Positions 26,188 to 34,777 of a stretch of DNA of 64,000 nt are shown in pieces. A program made the translations under genes and the position numbers. This DNA is from Flagellimonas algicola (GTDB taxonomy: Bacteria > Bacteroidota > Bacteroidia > Flavobacteriales > Flavobacteriaceae). Positions within the stretch are counted from its first letter, which is position 1. The number at the start of each line of letters is the position of its first letter. The notes beneath the pieces are model-generated. The model was not told the DNA's origin, ran no database searches, and saw only the letters and a program-made list of their open reading frames with translations. The DNA lies in assembly GCF_005937185.1 (NCBI RefSeq), contig NZ_VCNI01000002.1:124001-188000 (forward strand), written 5' to 3'.

Positions 26188-26230
26188 TGATAATTGTCAT
26201 AGTATCCCTTTTTGCGTTACGGTAATTTTA
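26188..26230 (+). promoter_or_regulatory. FNR-like box plus -7 box, promoter of third usp gene
   Basis: Dyad TGAT-AATT-GTCA at 26188-26199; -7 box TAATTTTA at 26223-26230; 29.5-base spacing; 53 bases to the ATG at 26253. Confidence 0.82.
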
Positions 26231-26252
26231 CGCTATCGTTATTTTTATCCGA

Positions 26253-27158
26253 ATGCAGAAAATTTTAATACCTACCGACTTTTCAGATAATGCATGGAAT
26301 GCCATTGATTATGCCATGCAATTGTTCCGAAACAAGAAATGCACCTTTTATCTCTTGAACACCTATACCCCCGTTATTCCCAGTGGAAGGTTCATGGCTA
26401 AAATGGTCAATGGGGTTCGTATTGTGGATGCGGTTCGGGACGCTTCGGAAGAAGGGCTGCAAAAGACCGTAGATCGGATAAAGAGCAAATACCGCAATTC
26501 CCAACACAGCTTTGAGACCATTTCTTCTTTTAACCTCTTGACAGAGGAGATTAAGGATTTGGTGGATACTTATGGAATACAACTGATCATTACCGGTACC
26601 AAAGGAGCCTCTGGAATTGAAGAGGTCTTTATGGGCAGCAATACAGTACGGATTATCAAGAGCACCAAAAAATGCCCGGTGTTGGCCATTCCACAGCACT
26701 TTGAGTTTATCACACCCACTGAAATAGCTTTTGCCACGGATTTCAATCGTTTTTATTCCACCTCGGAACTAAGCCCTTTACTGGAGCTGGCCCAAATGTT
26801 CCAAGCCACCATCCGTATTGTGCATGTGCAATATGGTATCAAAGCCCTTTCAGAACTGCAACAATTTAATCTGAACATGCTCCGTAGGTATTTGGAGGGC
26901 ATGGAGCACTATGTGCACACCGTGTCCGAACTCAATTCAGTTTCCAAAACTTTGGAACTATTTTCCCAGGAACTCAACATTCATTTATTGGCCATGCTCA
27001 ATTACCAGCACAGCTATATGGAGCAAATGACCCGTGAACCCATTGTGAAGCGTACGGCTTTCCATACGCAAACCCCATTGTTGGTCATCCCTGAACTTGG
27101 CATGGAAGGTGTTGCTAAGGATAACCCTAAAAAAAAAGGTGAGGTAGTTGAAAGTTAG
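26253..27158 (+). CDS. Tandem universal stress protein (UspA family)
   Basis: 301 residues, two Usp domains. The first opens I-L-I-P-T-D-F-S-D-N-A-W and closes with T-G-T-K-G-A-S-G-I-E-E-V-F-M-G-S-N-T, the canonical nucleotide loop; the second is degenerate, with no clear loop. Third Usp gene of the island, with its own FNR-like promoter. Its 3' end runs to within 17 bases of the convergent broken peptidase. Confidence 0.9.
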   Translation: MQKILIPTDFSDNAWNAIDYAMQLFRNKKCTFYLLNTYTPVIPSGRFMAKMVNGVRIVDAVRDASEEGLQKTVDRIKSKYRNSQHSFETISSFNLLTEEIKDLVDTYGIQLIITGTKGASGIEEVFMGSNTVRIIKSTKKCPVLAIPQHFEFITPTEIAFATDFNRFYSTSELSPLLELAQMFQATIRIVHVQYGIKALSELQQFNLNMLRRYLEGMEHYVHTVSELNSVSKTLELFSQELNIHLLAMLNYQHSYMEQMTREPIVKRTAFHTQTPLLVIPELGMEGVAKDNPKKKGEVVES

Positions 27159-27174
27159 GAATCATAAAATTCCT

Positions 27175-28148
27175 TTATTTATCAAATAGTTTTACGTCCG
27201 TTACATTAATTCCATTCGGGTTTTCCAAAAAGTAATTTGCTAGAATCATGTAAAGTTCCAGATGATCTTCCACGCCATTCCAATTCCAGCTGTCCGTGAT
27301 TTCATCTTGAGGCGTGTGGATGCCCCCAAACTGAATGGGTTGCGCCTGCCTCCCCCTTTAAGGCGATTTCCAGTCCAAATGGTAAGCGCAGGAATTCCTT
27401 TTTGCAAGAAGGAGACGGTATCAAAGTTGGTGTTCAATTCATCTTCCCAGCCAGGGCTTATGTAATGCCACCCATGTCAATTGAGGACGGCTTCAACCTT
27501 GCCCACAAAATCCACCCCTTGTTTGGGGAAAACAAAATAATCCTCACGAGGACCACTAACGTTAAACCCATCAATGTTTAGGCAGATTATGATATCCTCT
27601 TTGGGAAATAGGGAGTTTTCTACATAAAATTGGCTGCCATACATCCCAAATTCCTCCCCGGCAGTGGCCACAAAGACCACATTGCGTATAGGCGGGGATG
27701 CCTGTTTGAACATACGGGCCAGTTCTATCAAAGCAGCAACACCCACCGCATTGTCCAATGCTCCATTATAAATGGAATCATGCTGCCCCTCCTCCTTCCG
27801 GATTCCGTAGGCATCATAGTGGGCGGTAAAGACTACGGATTTTTTACTTGTGCTTGCTGCTGGAATATAGCCCACCACATTGGATTCCTTTTCCTCCAAA
27901 TCGGGATAAGGGAAATTTTGAAAGAAAGAGTCCATATAGGGCGCTTGCAACCCAATTTGTTCAAATTGCTGGGAGATATAGGCAGCTGCCTTACGAATCC
28001 CTTCGCTTCCCGTGCCACGCCCTCCTAGCTCATCCGAGGCCAAATAAGTAGTATGATCCCTTACCTTATCCTGAACTTGGGCAGTGGCCAACCATGGCAA
28101 CCAAATCACCACTAGAATTTTAACTAAGTTTTGGGGAAAATTGATCAT
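27175..28148 (-). pseudogene. Broken M28-family zinc peptidase
   Basis: A signal-peptide-bearing aminopeptidase-like gene. The first 223 codons are intact and hold M28 features: T-A-H-Y-D-A-Y-G, N-G-A-L-D-N-A-V-G-V-A, T-A-G-E-E-F-G-M-Y-G-S. An in-frame TGA then falls at 27477-27479, but the frame goes on with homologous sequence (H-G-W-H-Y-I-S-P-G-W-E-D-E-L-N-T-N-F-D). A second lesion, a one-base shift at a G-rich run near 27350, moves the coding to another frame (Q-A-Q-P-I-Q-F-G-G-I-H-T-P-Q-D-E, ending D-V-K-L-F-D-K, TAA at 27175). One nonsense plus one frameshift mean it is not functional unless these are sequence errors. Confidence 0.87.
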
Positions 28149-28233
28149 AATTTCCAGATTTTGTCCCCTTAAAGACCTTGTATTTAAAGGTTGGTTACAT
28201 CAGCATCAACAAATTATCAAAAAACGAAATCAA

Positions 28234-28686
28234 ATGAAAAAAAAGTTATGTCTTGCTACGGCCCTTTTTGCCCTAAGTATGGGCTACCTCAGCGCCCAGA
28301 CCCAACAAGATTCCTTGGCCATTAAGCAAGCCGCTCTGGATTATATTGAATCCCAACACAACGTAAAACCAGAACAATTTGAACGGGCCGCCCACCCCAG
28401 AATGGTTAAACGCACCTTTTGGACGGACAAATTCGCCAAAAAAGAGTATTTACGGGAAACCTTTACGGATGCCATGGTTTTGCTGGCCGCGACCTACAAC
28501 CAAAATGGGGACAAATTCCCAGAAAATCCGAAGAAAGACGTGGTGATACTGGATGTCTTTGACAAAACGGCCTCGGTAAAACTTATTGCCGATGATTGGA
28601 TTGATTATATGCACATTGCCAAGCTCAACGGTAAATGGCAAATTGTAAACGTGCTTTGGCAGTTTAAGGATTCCAGTCTTCATTAA
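28234..28686 (+). CDS. Secreted NTF2-like (putative lumazine-binding family) protein
   Basis: 150 residues. Signal peptide to about residue 22 (L-A-T-A-L-F-A-L-S-M-G-Y-L-S-A-Q). The mature domain begins with A-A-L-D-Y-I-E-S and ends D-Y-M-H-I-A-K-L-N-G-K-W-Q-I-V-N-V-L-W, the closing strand pattern of NTF2-fold proteins in the 'putative lumazine-binding' group. Role unknown. The start at 28234 is chosen because signal peptide and charge pattern begin there. Single gene, plus strand. Confidence 0.8.
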   Translation: MKKKLCLATALFALSMGYLSAQTQQDSLAIKQAALDYIESQHNVKPEQFERAAHPRMVKRTFWTDKFAKKEYLRETFTDAMVLLAATYNQNGDKFPENPKKDVVILDVFDKTASVKLIADDWIDYMHIAKLNGKWQIVNVLWQFKDSSLH

Positions 28687-28740
28687 AAAAGTCATTGTCC
28701 AGGTGTTCTAAGGGAGTCAAATCTTTGTTAACTTGTTCCA

Positions 28741-29349
28741 ATGGATCATTTTAAATCGCATATCAAACAAGTATTTGAGCGGTACCATCCCATTTCGGAT
28801 GTGTCCTTTGAGGCCCTTTACTCATTGGGTGAATACCAACAGTTGGAGAAGGGCAACCTCCTTTTGGATATCGGTAAAATATCCAGACACATCCATATAT
28901 TGTTGGAAGGGTCCATTGTATCATACTATTTGAGCGCGGATGGGACCGTTTACCACAAAAACATATTTCTGGAAGGTGACTTTGTGGGTTCCACCGTTTC
29001 CGCCTTAAAAAATGAACCTTCCAACTTTGCTCTGTCCGTTGTTGAAAACAGTATAGTTTTCACTTTTGAACATGCCCAATATCAGTCCCTATTAAAACAA
29101 CATGCCGACTTAAAAGATTTTTACGTTGCCTATTTGGAAAAAAACTGGGTGGTGGACAAAGAAAAACGAGAAATTGAGATCGTAATGAAAGAAGCGTCAG
29201 AAAGATATCAGGACTTTATTGTTGCGCATCCTCGAATTGAAGAGCGAATCCCGTTACATTATATTGCTTCGCACTTGGGCATTACCCCTACCCAATTGAG
29301 CAGAATCCGAAAAAAATTTAGAGAAAAAGACCCGCCTCAACATATGTAA
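28741..29349 (+). CDS. Crp/Fnr-type regulator without cysteine cluster
   Basis: 202 residues. A cyclic-nucleotide-binding-like domain (about 20-120; G-N-L-L-L-D-I-G-K ... H-I-L-L-E-G-S-I-V) followed by a divergent winged helix (I-P-L-H-Y-I-A-S-H-L-G-I-T-P-T-Q-L-S-R-I-R-K-K). This is the group of small Crp-like regulators common in Bacteroidota whose ligand is unknown. It is followed by a transporter, an acetyltransferase and a nitroreductase on the same strand, which it may control. Confidence 0.85.
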   Translation: MDHFKSHIKQVFERYHPISDVSFEALYSLGEYQQLEKGNLLLDIGKISRHIHILLEGSIVSYYLSADGTVYHKNIFLEGDFVGSTVSALKNEPSNFALSVVENSIVFTFEHAQYQSLLKQHADLKDFYVAYLEKNWVVDKEKREIEIVMKEASERYQDFIVAHPRIEERIPLHYIASHLGITPTQLSRIRKKFREKDPPQHM

Positions 29350-29384
29350 AGGAATAGTTGTTTATTCCTTGCCAACTTTGCTGC

Positions 29385-29834
29385 ATGAAACTTATAGGAT
29401 TATATATGTTGGCATTGTTGGGAGGCGTATTTTTGGCTGTCCAGGCGGGATTTAGCTCCCAATTGGGCTCCCTTTTAAAGCAGCCCGTGCTTGCCGTTAT
29501 CTTCACATCTTTGAGCAGTGCAGTTCTTGGAATATTGTTTATCCTTTTTTGGGGCAAGCCCTCTTTCCAAATGTTCTCCATTCCAGAAATTCCATGGTAT
29601 TTGTGGTGGATTGGAGGACTTTTTAGCATGGCGGGCATTAGTCTATATTTTTATGCCATCCCAAAGGTTGGCATCTCCAAAATTATTGCGCTGGGCCTCT
29701 GCGGGCAATTGGTATTTTCCCTGATCGCCGGGAATTTTGGTTGGCTCAACCTGCCTGTTGAGCCCATCACAACAAAACGACTAGTTGGCGCCCTAGCAAT
29801 GACCCTGGGCATCCTTTTAATCAATACAAAATGA
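29385..29834 (+). CDS. DMT-family membrane protein, DUF606/YdcZ type
   Basis: 149 residues with five hydrophobic helices. The opening L-L-G-G-V-F-L-A-V-Q-A-G-F-S-S-Q-L-G is the DUF606 (YdcZ) half-transporter pattern; the last helix ends V-G-A-L-A-M-T-L-G-I-L-L-I-N. Such proteins are half-length drug/metabolite transporter relatives that work as dimers. The start at 29385 leaves 35 bases after the Crp gene. Its stop overlaps the next gene's start by 4 bases (ATGA). Confidence 0.85.
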   Translation: MKLIGLYMLALLGGVFLAVQAGFSSQLGSLLKQPVLAVIFTSLSSAVLGILFILFWGKPSFQMFSIPEIPWYLWWIGGLFSMAGISLYFYAIPKVGISKIIALGLCGQLVFSLIAGNFGWLNLPVEPITTKRLVGALAMTLGILLINTK

Positions 29835-30556
29835 AAAAGACAACAGAAAACATTGAAAATTTGACCGGCCTTTGGAAGCTGGCCGGGCAACAGTTTATCG
29901 GATACGAAAAGGACAATACCATACTCAGTTCCTTTATTCAAGGCTCTGAATGGCCCAATAAAATTTGGACAGAGGCTCCGCTGTCCGAAGACCTGATCTC
30001 ACAACTTCGGGATAAAATGGAACAAAACCCACAATTGACCTTCTCATACTTTAATACAAACACAACGGACAATCCCTTATTGACTGAACGAAGTTTTGAA
30101 CTTCAATTTAACCAAACGGGAATGAGTATGCCATTAAAGTCCTTGTTTGCCACTCAGAAAGTTTTGGATTTTAAACGTGTGGAGACTGGCTTGCAAGCTG
30201 CCTTGTGGAGCACAGCTTTTCAGTCCGCCTTTGGTTATGATTTTGGAGCCAGAACGCTGGAAAAGACCCTGGACAAAGTTCCCTACTACTTGGTGTACCA
30301 CAATAAGGAACTTGTAGGCACCATCATTCTATACAAAATCGGAAAAATTGCCGGAGTACACGCCCTGGGTATTATTCCAGAAAAGCGAAAACAGGGTTAT
30401 GCCACCGAGATCATGTATAACATCCTGAACAAAGCCATCAAAGATGGATTGGAATGGGCTACGCTTCAGGCTTCCCCAATGGCGAAAAACATGTACCTGA
30501 AAATGGGCTTTACCGTGGATTTTTTAATGCAGAACTATAAACTAAAACAAGATTGA
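29831..30556 (+). CDS. GNAT acetyltransferase
   Basis: 241 residues. An N-terminal region of about 110 residues without clear family precedes a GNAT domain at about 130-230 with the acetyl-CoA loop G-I-I-P-E-K-R-K-Q-G-Y-A-T-E-I and the later A-S-P-M-A-K-N-M-Y-L-K-M-G-F. The acceptor is unknown. Translationally coupled to the DUF606 gene (4-base overlap) and followed 2 bases later by a nitroreductase. Confidence 0.87.
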   Translation: MKKTTENIENLTGLWKLAGQQFIGYEKDNTILSSFIQGSEWPNKIWTEAPLSEDLISQLRDKMEQNPQLTFSYFNTNTTDNPLLTERSFELQFNQTGMSMPLKSLFATQKVLDFKRVETGLQAALWSTAFQSAFGYDFGARTLEKTLDKVPYYLVYHNKELVGTIILYKIGKIAGVHALGIIPEKRKQGYATEIMYNILNKAIKDGLEWATLQASPMAKNMYLKMGFTVDFLMQNYKLKQD

Positions 30557-30558
30557 AA

Positions 30559-31188
30559 ATGGAATTTATAAATCACCAAAATTGGCGCTATGCCACAAAA
30601 AAATTTGAATCCAACAAAAAAGTGTCCCCAGGGGATATTGAACTCCTGAAAGAGGCAATCCAACTTTCAGTTTCCTCGTATGGGCTCCAACCTTATAAGG
30701 TACTGATCATTGAAGACCAATCCCTTCGCAAAGAACTTCGAGAGGTGTCTTGGAACCAGTCACAAATCACGGATGCTTCGCATTTGTTTGTTTTTTGTAA
30801 TGAAGATCAAGTGGATCCACAAGACATTGATGGGTTTATTAAACTCACTGCTAATACAAGAGGTCTGGATAAAGTCCAACTTTCCGGTTATGGGGATTTT
30901 ATGAAGGCCAAATTGGGCGAAAAATCCAAGAAAGAGCAGTTTAATTGGTCCAAAAACCAGACCTATATTGCCATGGCTAATTTGTTGGCCGCTAGTGCCG
31001 AGTTGGGCATTGATGCCTGCCCCATGGAAGGTTTTGAGGCCGGGAAATACAATCAAATCCTGGGATTGCACCAAAAAGGCCTGAATGCCTCCGTGGTAGT
31101 GCCCGTTGGTTATCGAAGTCGAGAGGATGCCTCCCAACATATGGCCAAGGTGCGAAAACCGGTTGAGCAACTTTTTGAATATAGCTGA
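30559..31188 (+). CDS. NAD(P)H-dependent nitroreductase-family oxidoreductase
   Basis: 209-residue FMN protein of the NfsB type. Seen: N-W-R-Y-A-T-K-K-F near the start, S-S-Y-G-L-Q-P-Y-K-V (phosphate/FMN contact region), and C-P-M-E-G-F-E-A near 155-162, all usual in NfsB-like nitroreductases and dihydropteridine-reductase-like enzymes. It reduces quinones or nitro compounds using NAD(P)H. The ATG at 30559 is preferred over an overlapping TTG at 30553. Last gene of the small operon from 29385. Confidence 0.88.
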   Translation: MEFINHQNWRYATKKFESNKKVSPGDIELLKEAIQLSVSSYGLQPYKVLIIEDQSLRKELREVSWNQSQITDASHLFVFCNEDQVDPQDIDGFIKLTANTRGLDKVQLSGYGDFMKAKLGEKSKKEQFNWSKNQTYIAMANLLAASAELGIDACPMEGFEAGKYNQILGLHQKGLNASVVVPVGYRSREDASQHMAKVRKPVEQLFEYS

Positions 31189-31264
31189 ATCGATTTTTCC
31201 TATGGTCAAGAGGCAAAGTGTGTCAGGAAAAGGGCTACCTTGAGGGTTAAGAACTATTGACCAT

Positions 31265-32104
31265 ATGACCTCTCAAACCAAAATTATCGCCATATCCTTA
31301 AGTATTATTCTCCTGTTGTCCTACCTTATTTGGGCCGGTTTATCAACCAATAAAACAGCATTTGATACCCTGGTTTGGTCGGACGAATTTGAGGGCTCTG
31401 GGGCCATTGATACCGATAAATGGTTCCTACAGACGCAATTGCCCCCAGGCGGTAGTTGGTGGGGTGGACTCATTCAACATTACACGGACCGGGAGTCCAA
31501 TACCTATCAAAAAGACGGACATCTGTATTTGATGGCCAAAAAAGAAACTTTTGAAGATCAGGGTGAAACCAAGCATTACACCTCAGCTAGGCTTAATTCC
31601 AAATTTGCCTTTACCTACGGAAAGGTGGAAGTGAGGGCGAAAGTACCCAAAGGCGTGGGCACCTGGCCTGCCATTTGGATGCTAAACAAGAACATCAACG
31701 AAGCAGGCGCCTATTGGGAAAAACAAGGATTTGGTACCACAGATTGGCCGCATTGTGGCGAAATTGATATTATGGAACACTGGGGCAAGAACCAGGATTT
31801 TGTGCAGAGTGCCGTACACAACGGATCAAGTTTTGGCCATACGGTGGAAAATTTGGGAGGGCAACACATAGAGTTAGCATCCGACGAATTTCACGTGTAT
31901 GTGATGGAATGGACCTCAGAAAAAATGACCTTCAGTGTGGACGGGAAGGTGCACTACACCTATAACCCAGTTGTGAAAAATGGGGATACCTGGCCCTTTG
32001 ATATGGACTACTATGTCATATTCAATATTGCCATAGAACCGGATATTGATCCCAAATTTACCGAAAGCCCTATGGTGGTGGACTATATTCGGATTTATCA
32101 ATAA
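31265..32104 (+). CDS. GH16 endo-beta-glucanase (laminarinase-like)
   Basis: 279 residues. An N-terminal membrane/signal segment (about 7-25) places it outside the cytoplasm. GH16 catalytic motif G-E-I-D-I-M-E-H-W with nucleophile Glu166 and acid/base Glu171, preceded by G-T-W-P-A-I-W-M-L, which is the laminarinase-type substrate wall. Expected to cut beta-1,3(4)-glucan such as algal laminarin. The Cys in W-P-H-C-G-E-I-D is a minor oddity. No TonB-dependent receptor neighbour, so it is not in a full polysaccharide locus here. Confidence 0.92.
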   Translation: MTSQTKIIAISLSIILLLSYLIWAGLSTNKTAFDTLVWSDEFEGSGAIDTDKWFLQTQLPPGGSWWGGLIQHYTDRESNTYQKDGHLYLMAKKETFEDQGETKHYTSARLNSKFAFTYGKVEVRAKVPKGVGTWPAIWMLNKNINEAGAYWEKQGFGTTDWPHCGEIDIMEHWGKNQDFVQSAVHNGSSFGHTVENLGGQHIELASDEFHVYVMEWTSEKMTFSVDGKVHYTYNPVVKNGDTWPFDMDYYVIFNIAIEPDIDPKFTESPMVVDYIRIYQ

Positions 32105-32356
32105 TAAAACTAAGGTTAATTGGTGCTACAGTTTTGCTGCCAATTTTCAATGCTGAATTTTTAATGTTGAATGATAAGGGTTATGAGTGCTAATACCAGC
32201 TCAAATAAAGTAATGTAAACTGGCAATAGCTCTGGAACAATCCTTGCCAACAGCTTCAATTTGAGTTAATTTAGCAAGGAACGCCAATGAACAGGATATT
32301 TTGGAAAATATTTTGCATCTTTTTGGAAAGTTCCCGTCCCTATTTGTAAAAACCCA

Positions 32357-32887
32357 ATGACAGAAACTATTTGGAGAGCATTTAACCAACAACTTCTGGG
32401 ATTTATCAAGGCCCGGGTGAACAGCAAGGAAACCGCAGAGGATATCTTGCAAGAGGTGTTCATCAAAATCCATAAGGGGGTTCACAAACTTAATGACAAT
32501 AGCAAGATCGAAAGCTGGATCTACCAGATTACACGAAATTCCATCATTGACCATTACCGTAAACGCAAGCTTAACACCCAAGAACTGAATTTTGATATTT
32601 CGCTCCCGGAAGAGATAGATGCCAATACCCTTGATTTTACAGAATGTCTAAAACCGTTTATACGGCAGCTCCCGGAAAAGTACCAGGACATTCTTTGGAA
32701 GACCACCTATGGAAACCAACCGCAGAAAGAATACGCGATCAGCAATGACCTTACGTATTCCATGGCCAAATCCCGCATGCAGCGTGCCCGGAAACAATTG
32801 AACCAACTCTTTAACCAATGTTGTGCCATTGAGGCGGATCGGTATGGGAACATCATAGCTGCCAAAGAAAAAGATTGCAGCTGCTGA
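32357..32887 (+). CDS. sigZ: SigZ-type ECF sigma factor with cysteine tail
   Basis: 176 residues. Region 2: A-E-D-I-L-Q-E-V-F-I-K-I-H, then W-I-Y-Q-I-T-R-N-S-I-I-D-H-Y-R; region 4: L-P-E-K-Y-Q-D-I-L-W-K, then Y-S-M-A-K-S-R-M-Q-R-A-R-K-Q-L. The C-terminus carries four cysteines (Q-C-C-A ... D-C-S-C), a possible metal site seen in SigZ relatives. No anti-sigma gene lies beside it; instead a 28-residue Cys-rich peptide follows 75 bases later. The 250 bases before it show only A/T-rich sequence with short TGAATTTTTAATG-type repeats and no clear promoter. Confidence 0.88.
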   Translation: MTETIWRAFNQQLLGFIKARVNSKETAEDILQEVFIKIHKGVHKLNDNSKIESWIYQITRNSIIDHYRKRKLNTQELNFDISLPEEIDANTLDFTECLKPFIRQLPEKYQDILWKTTYGNQPQKEYAISNDLTYSMAKSRMQRARKQLNQLFNQCCAIEADRYGNIIAAKEKDCSC

Positions 32888-32962
32888 TTTTTTGCGTCTT
32901 TTTTTTAAGGCCCCGTCTATAGGGGTGAAAATAATTTCAATAACATTTCATAACATTAAGAC

Positions 32963-33049
32963 ATGAAAAATCAAGACAAATGTTGCGGTGGCCAGTGTAG
33001 CTGTAAAACCGCTACTGAAAATTGCCAGAGTGACGGTGGGTGCTGCTAA
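32963..33049 (+). CDS. 28-residue cysteine-rich peptide
   Basis: A short frame, ATG to TAA, of 28 residues with eight cysteines: M-K-N-Q-D-K-C-C-G-G-Q-C-S-C, then E-N-C, and G-G-C-C at the end. The C-C / C-x-C pattern is metallothionein-like. It lies 75 bases after the sigma factor, whose tail also ends with C-C and C-S-C, and is closed by a strong hairpin terminator 21 bases later, which supports a transcribed unit. Metal binding is inferred from composition only. Confidence 0.6.
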   Translation: MKNQDKCCGGQCSCKTATENCQSDGGCC

Positions 33050-33070
33050 AGTACCACCATTGTAAAACAA

Positions 33071-33099
33071 AAAGGGGAAGCACAGCTTCCCCTTTTTTT
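33071..33099. terminator. Hairpin terminator after the Cys-rich peptide
   Basis: AAAGGGGAAGC-ACA-GCTTCCCCTTT followed by a T-run; A-run at the other side, so it can also end the convergent minus-strand gene starting at 33376. Confidence 0.9.
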
Positions 33100-33100
33100 G

Positions 33101-33376
33101 TTACTCTTCCTCAAAAGTTTCCTCGATCAGGTCCCAAAGCACCTTTACTTGGTAGAGGGCGCGTTTTTCTTCCCCGTCCAAGATTTCCTCGGAGTGGTAG
33201 ACCACAATATCGTGCACCAATTTTAGGGCTTTAACCCTATCTGGGCCGTCTAAAGGGCTTACATACTCCAGGAGTGCTTGTTGTGCTGGGGAGGGTTGGG
33301 AAAATGGGGCTGCGCCTTTGGGCGCAAGTGCCGCATGGCAATGCGGGCAGTGGTTTTGTTCATTCTGATTTGCCAT
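33101..33376 (-). CDS. Hypothetical protein with C-P-H-C motif, 91 aa
   Basis: 91 residues. The N-terminal C-P-H-C-H-A (10-15) could be half of a zinc ribbon; the rest is helical and acidic at the end (E-E-T-F-E-E-E). Its stop lies in the shared terminator. A 16-base near-palindrome TTGGTTACGTGACCAA (33389-33404) is 12 bases upstream of the start. No family recognised. Confidence 0.5.
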   Translation of the reverse strand: MANQNEQNHCPHCHAALAPKGAAPFSQPSPAQQALLEYVSPLDGPDRVKALKLVHDIVVYHSEEILDGEEKRALYQVKVLWDLIEETFEEE

Positions 33377-33388
33377 AGGTTATGTGTT

Positions 33389-33404
33389 TTGGTTACGTGA
33401 CCAA
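33389..33404. promoter_or_regulatory. 16-base near-perfect palindrome
   Basis: TTGGTTACGTGACCAA: five-base outer arms TTGGT/ACCAA and central ACGT, one mismatched pair. Position just before the C-P-H-C protein's start codon fits an operator; binder unknown. Confidence 0.4.
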
Positions 33405-33544
33405 ACTGGCGTTGCTTATACTCAGAATGCGTTGACGTGATAAATATACGTTTTAAAATAAAATGGTGGGAAATATCTGAAAATAGGGGAAGGATTTTTG
33501 AGTAAATGGGGTAAATTGGGGAGGTAAACGAGTTGATTACAATT

Positions 33545-34678
33545 ATGAAGATATTTGGAATATTAACAATTTGCTTTTTGAATTTGAGCATATATGCCCA
33601 AGAAGCAGTTACATCAGAATTGGGAAAAGCTTATGAGGACGAAAAATATGACTTAATTATTGCCGAGCATTCACAAAAAGTTAGTGAATATCCCGCAAAG
33701 GCAGTTTACTATGTGGCAATGGCTTACTACATGAAAGCCAATGACAATAAAGTATTGGAATTGATGGATTTGTCAATTCAAAAAGACAAAACCGACCCTG
33801 ACACTTATTTCATTAAAGGAATGACATTTAACTATATGGGGCAGTTTGGCAAAGCCATAGAATCTTTTAATAAAGCAATCAAAATCGATTCAACCAATTC
33901 AAATTATTTTAGCGGACTAGGTGATTCTTATGTAAGTCAAAAAAAATATGAAGAAGCGCTTTCGGCTTACAAGACAGCCATTGAAAAAGATAAGCCAATT
34001 GACCGACCATTTACAATGATTCCACAAATTTATACGGAGCTGAATCAACCGGATAAGGCTTTGGAAGCTTACTATATATCAAAACAAACAATTTCCGAGA
34101 CATCCGATTCATATCTAAATGCCCTCTACAATATTGGGCTTTATGAATATCTGAACAAAAAATACGATAAATCCGAAAGAGCCTTTTCAGAACTTATCGA
34201 ACTGACCCCGAACGACTTTCATACTCATTCCAAATTAATTCAAGTCTATTATGGAAAAAAGGAATATGATAAAGTCAAGATGTTGAAAGCAAAGTTGTAT
34301 GAGGCCTATGAACATGGTGTTTTAACCGACCCTATGAAAGAGGAATTTTGCTTTGACCAGTTTACTTGGAACGACAAGCATATTTATGCGTTTGAAAGGT
34401 TCGCAGATAAAGTAGGAGAGCTATATTACAAGCATGTTTTTTATGTGACTAATAAAGAAAGTGGAAAAACGGAGTTTACAATTCAAACGGAAAACTCACC
34501 TATTTCTTTGGAAATGGGAGGTCCTAGATATGCGGTTGGAATGGACAGAAATGGTATTCATTCTACTTTTGGATTTATTAACGAGAATTTTCATTATGAT
34601 GATTTGAAAGCTATTGTGGTAAAAATTCTTGACGAAAAAATTAATCCTTCCTCTAGCTCAACAAAAGGAAACAAGTGA
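33545..34678 (+). CDS. Secreted TPR-repeat protein
   Basis: 378 residues from the chosen Met. Signal peptide (I-F-G-I-L-T-I-C-F-L-N-L-S-I-Y-A-Q), then several tetratricopeptide repeats, e.g. T-Y-F-I-K-G-M-T-F-N-Y-M-G-Q-F-G-K-A-I-E and Y-F-S-G-L-G-D-S-Y-V-S-Q-K-K-Y-E-E-A-L, to about residue 260; the last ~110 residues form a non-TPR domain of unknown type. The local base composition is much richer in A/T than in the genes before 33.1 kb, a sign of transfer. First gene of the cassette-like run. Confidence 0.82.
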   Translation: MKIFGILTICFLNLSIYAQEAVTSELGKAYEDEKYDLIIAEHSQKVSEYPAKAVYYVAMAYYMKANDNKVLELMDLSIQKDKTDPDTYFIKGMTFNYMGQFGKAIESFNKAIKIDSTNSNYFSGLGDSYVSQKKYEEALSAYKTAIEKDKPIDRPFTMIPQIYTELNQPDKALEAYYISKQTISETSDSYLNALYNIGLYEYLNKKYDKSERAFSELIELTPNDFHTHSKLIQVYYGKKEYDKVKMLKAKLYEAYEHGVLTDPMKEEFCFDQFTWNDKHIYAFERFADKVGELYYKHVFYVTNKESGKTEFTIQTENSPISLEMGGPRYAVGMDRNGIHSTFGFINENFHYDDLKAIVVKILDEKINPSSSSTKGNK

Positions 34679-34686
34679 CTATAAAT

Positions 34687-34750
34687 AACAATGGCCACAT
34701 CTCATCCCGGCGATAAATGACTGGGCAGAAACATAACCGAGACCGTTGTC
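34687..34750 (+). repeat. Cassette spacer 1, attC-like imperfect dyad
   Basis: 64 bases starting AACAATGGC and ending GACCGTTGTC. Shares AACAAT-GGC, TCATCCC--CGATAAATG and CGAGACCGTT with spacer 2 (35259-35324) in the same order. The ends form AAC/GTT and GGCCACAT/GGTTATGT-type arms. The closing GTTGTC does not fit the integron core GTTRRRY exactly. Confidence 0.45.
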
Positions 34751-34777
34751 GTGAATTTTAACCAGAATCAATTTGTT

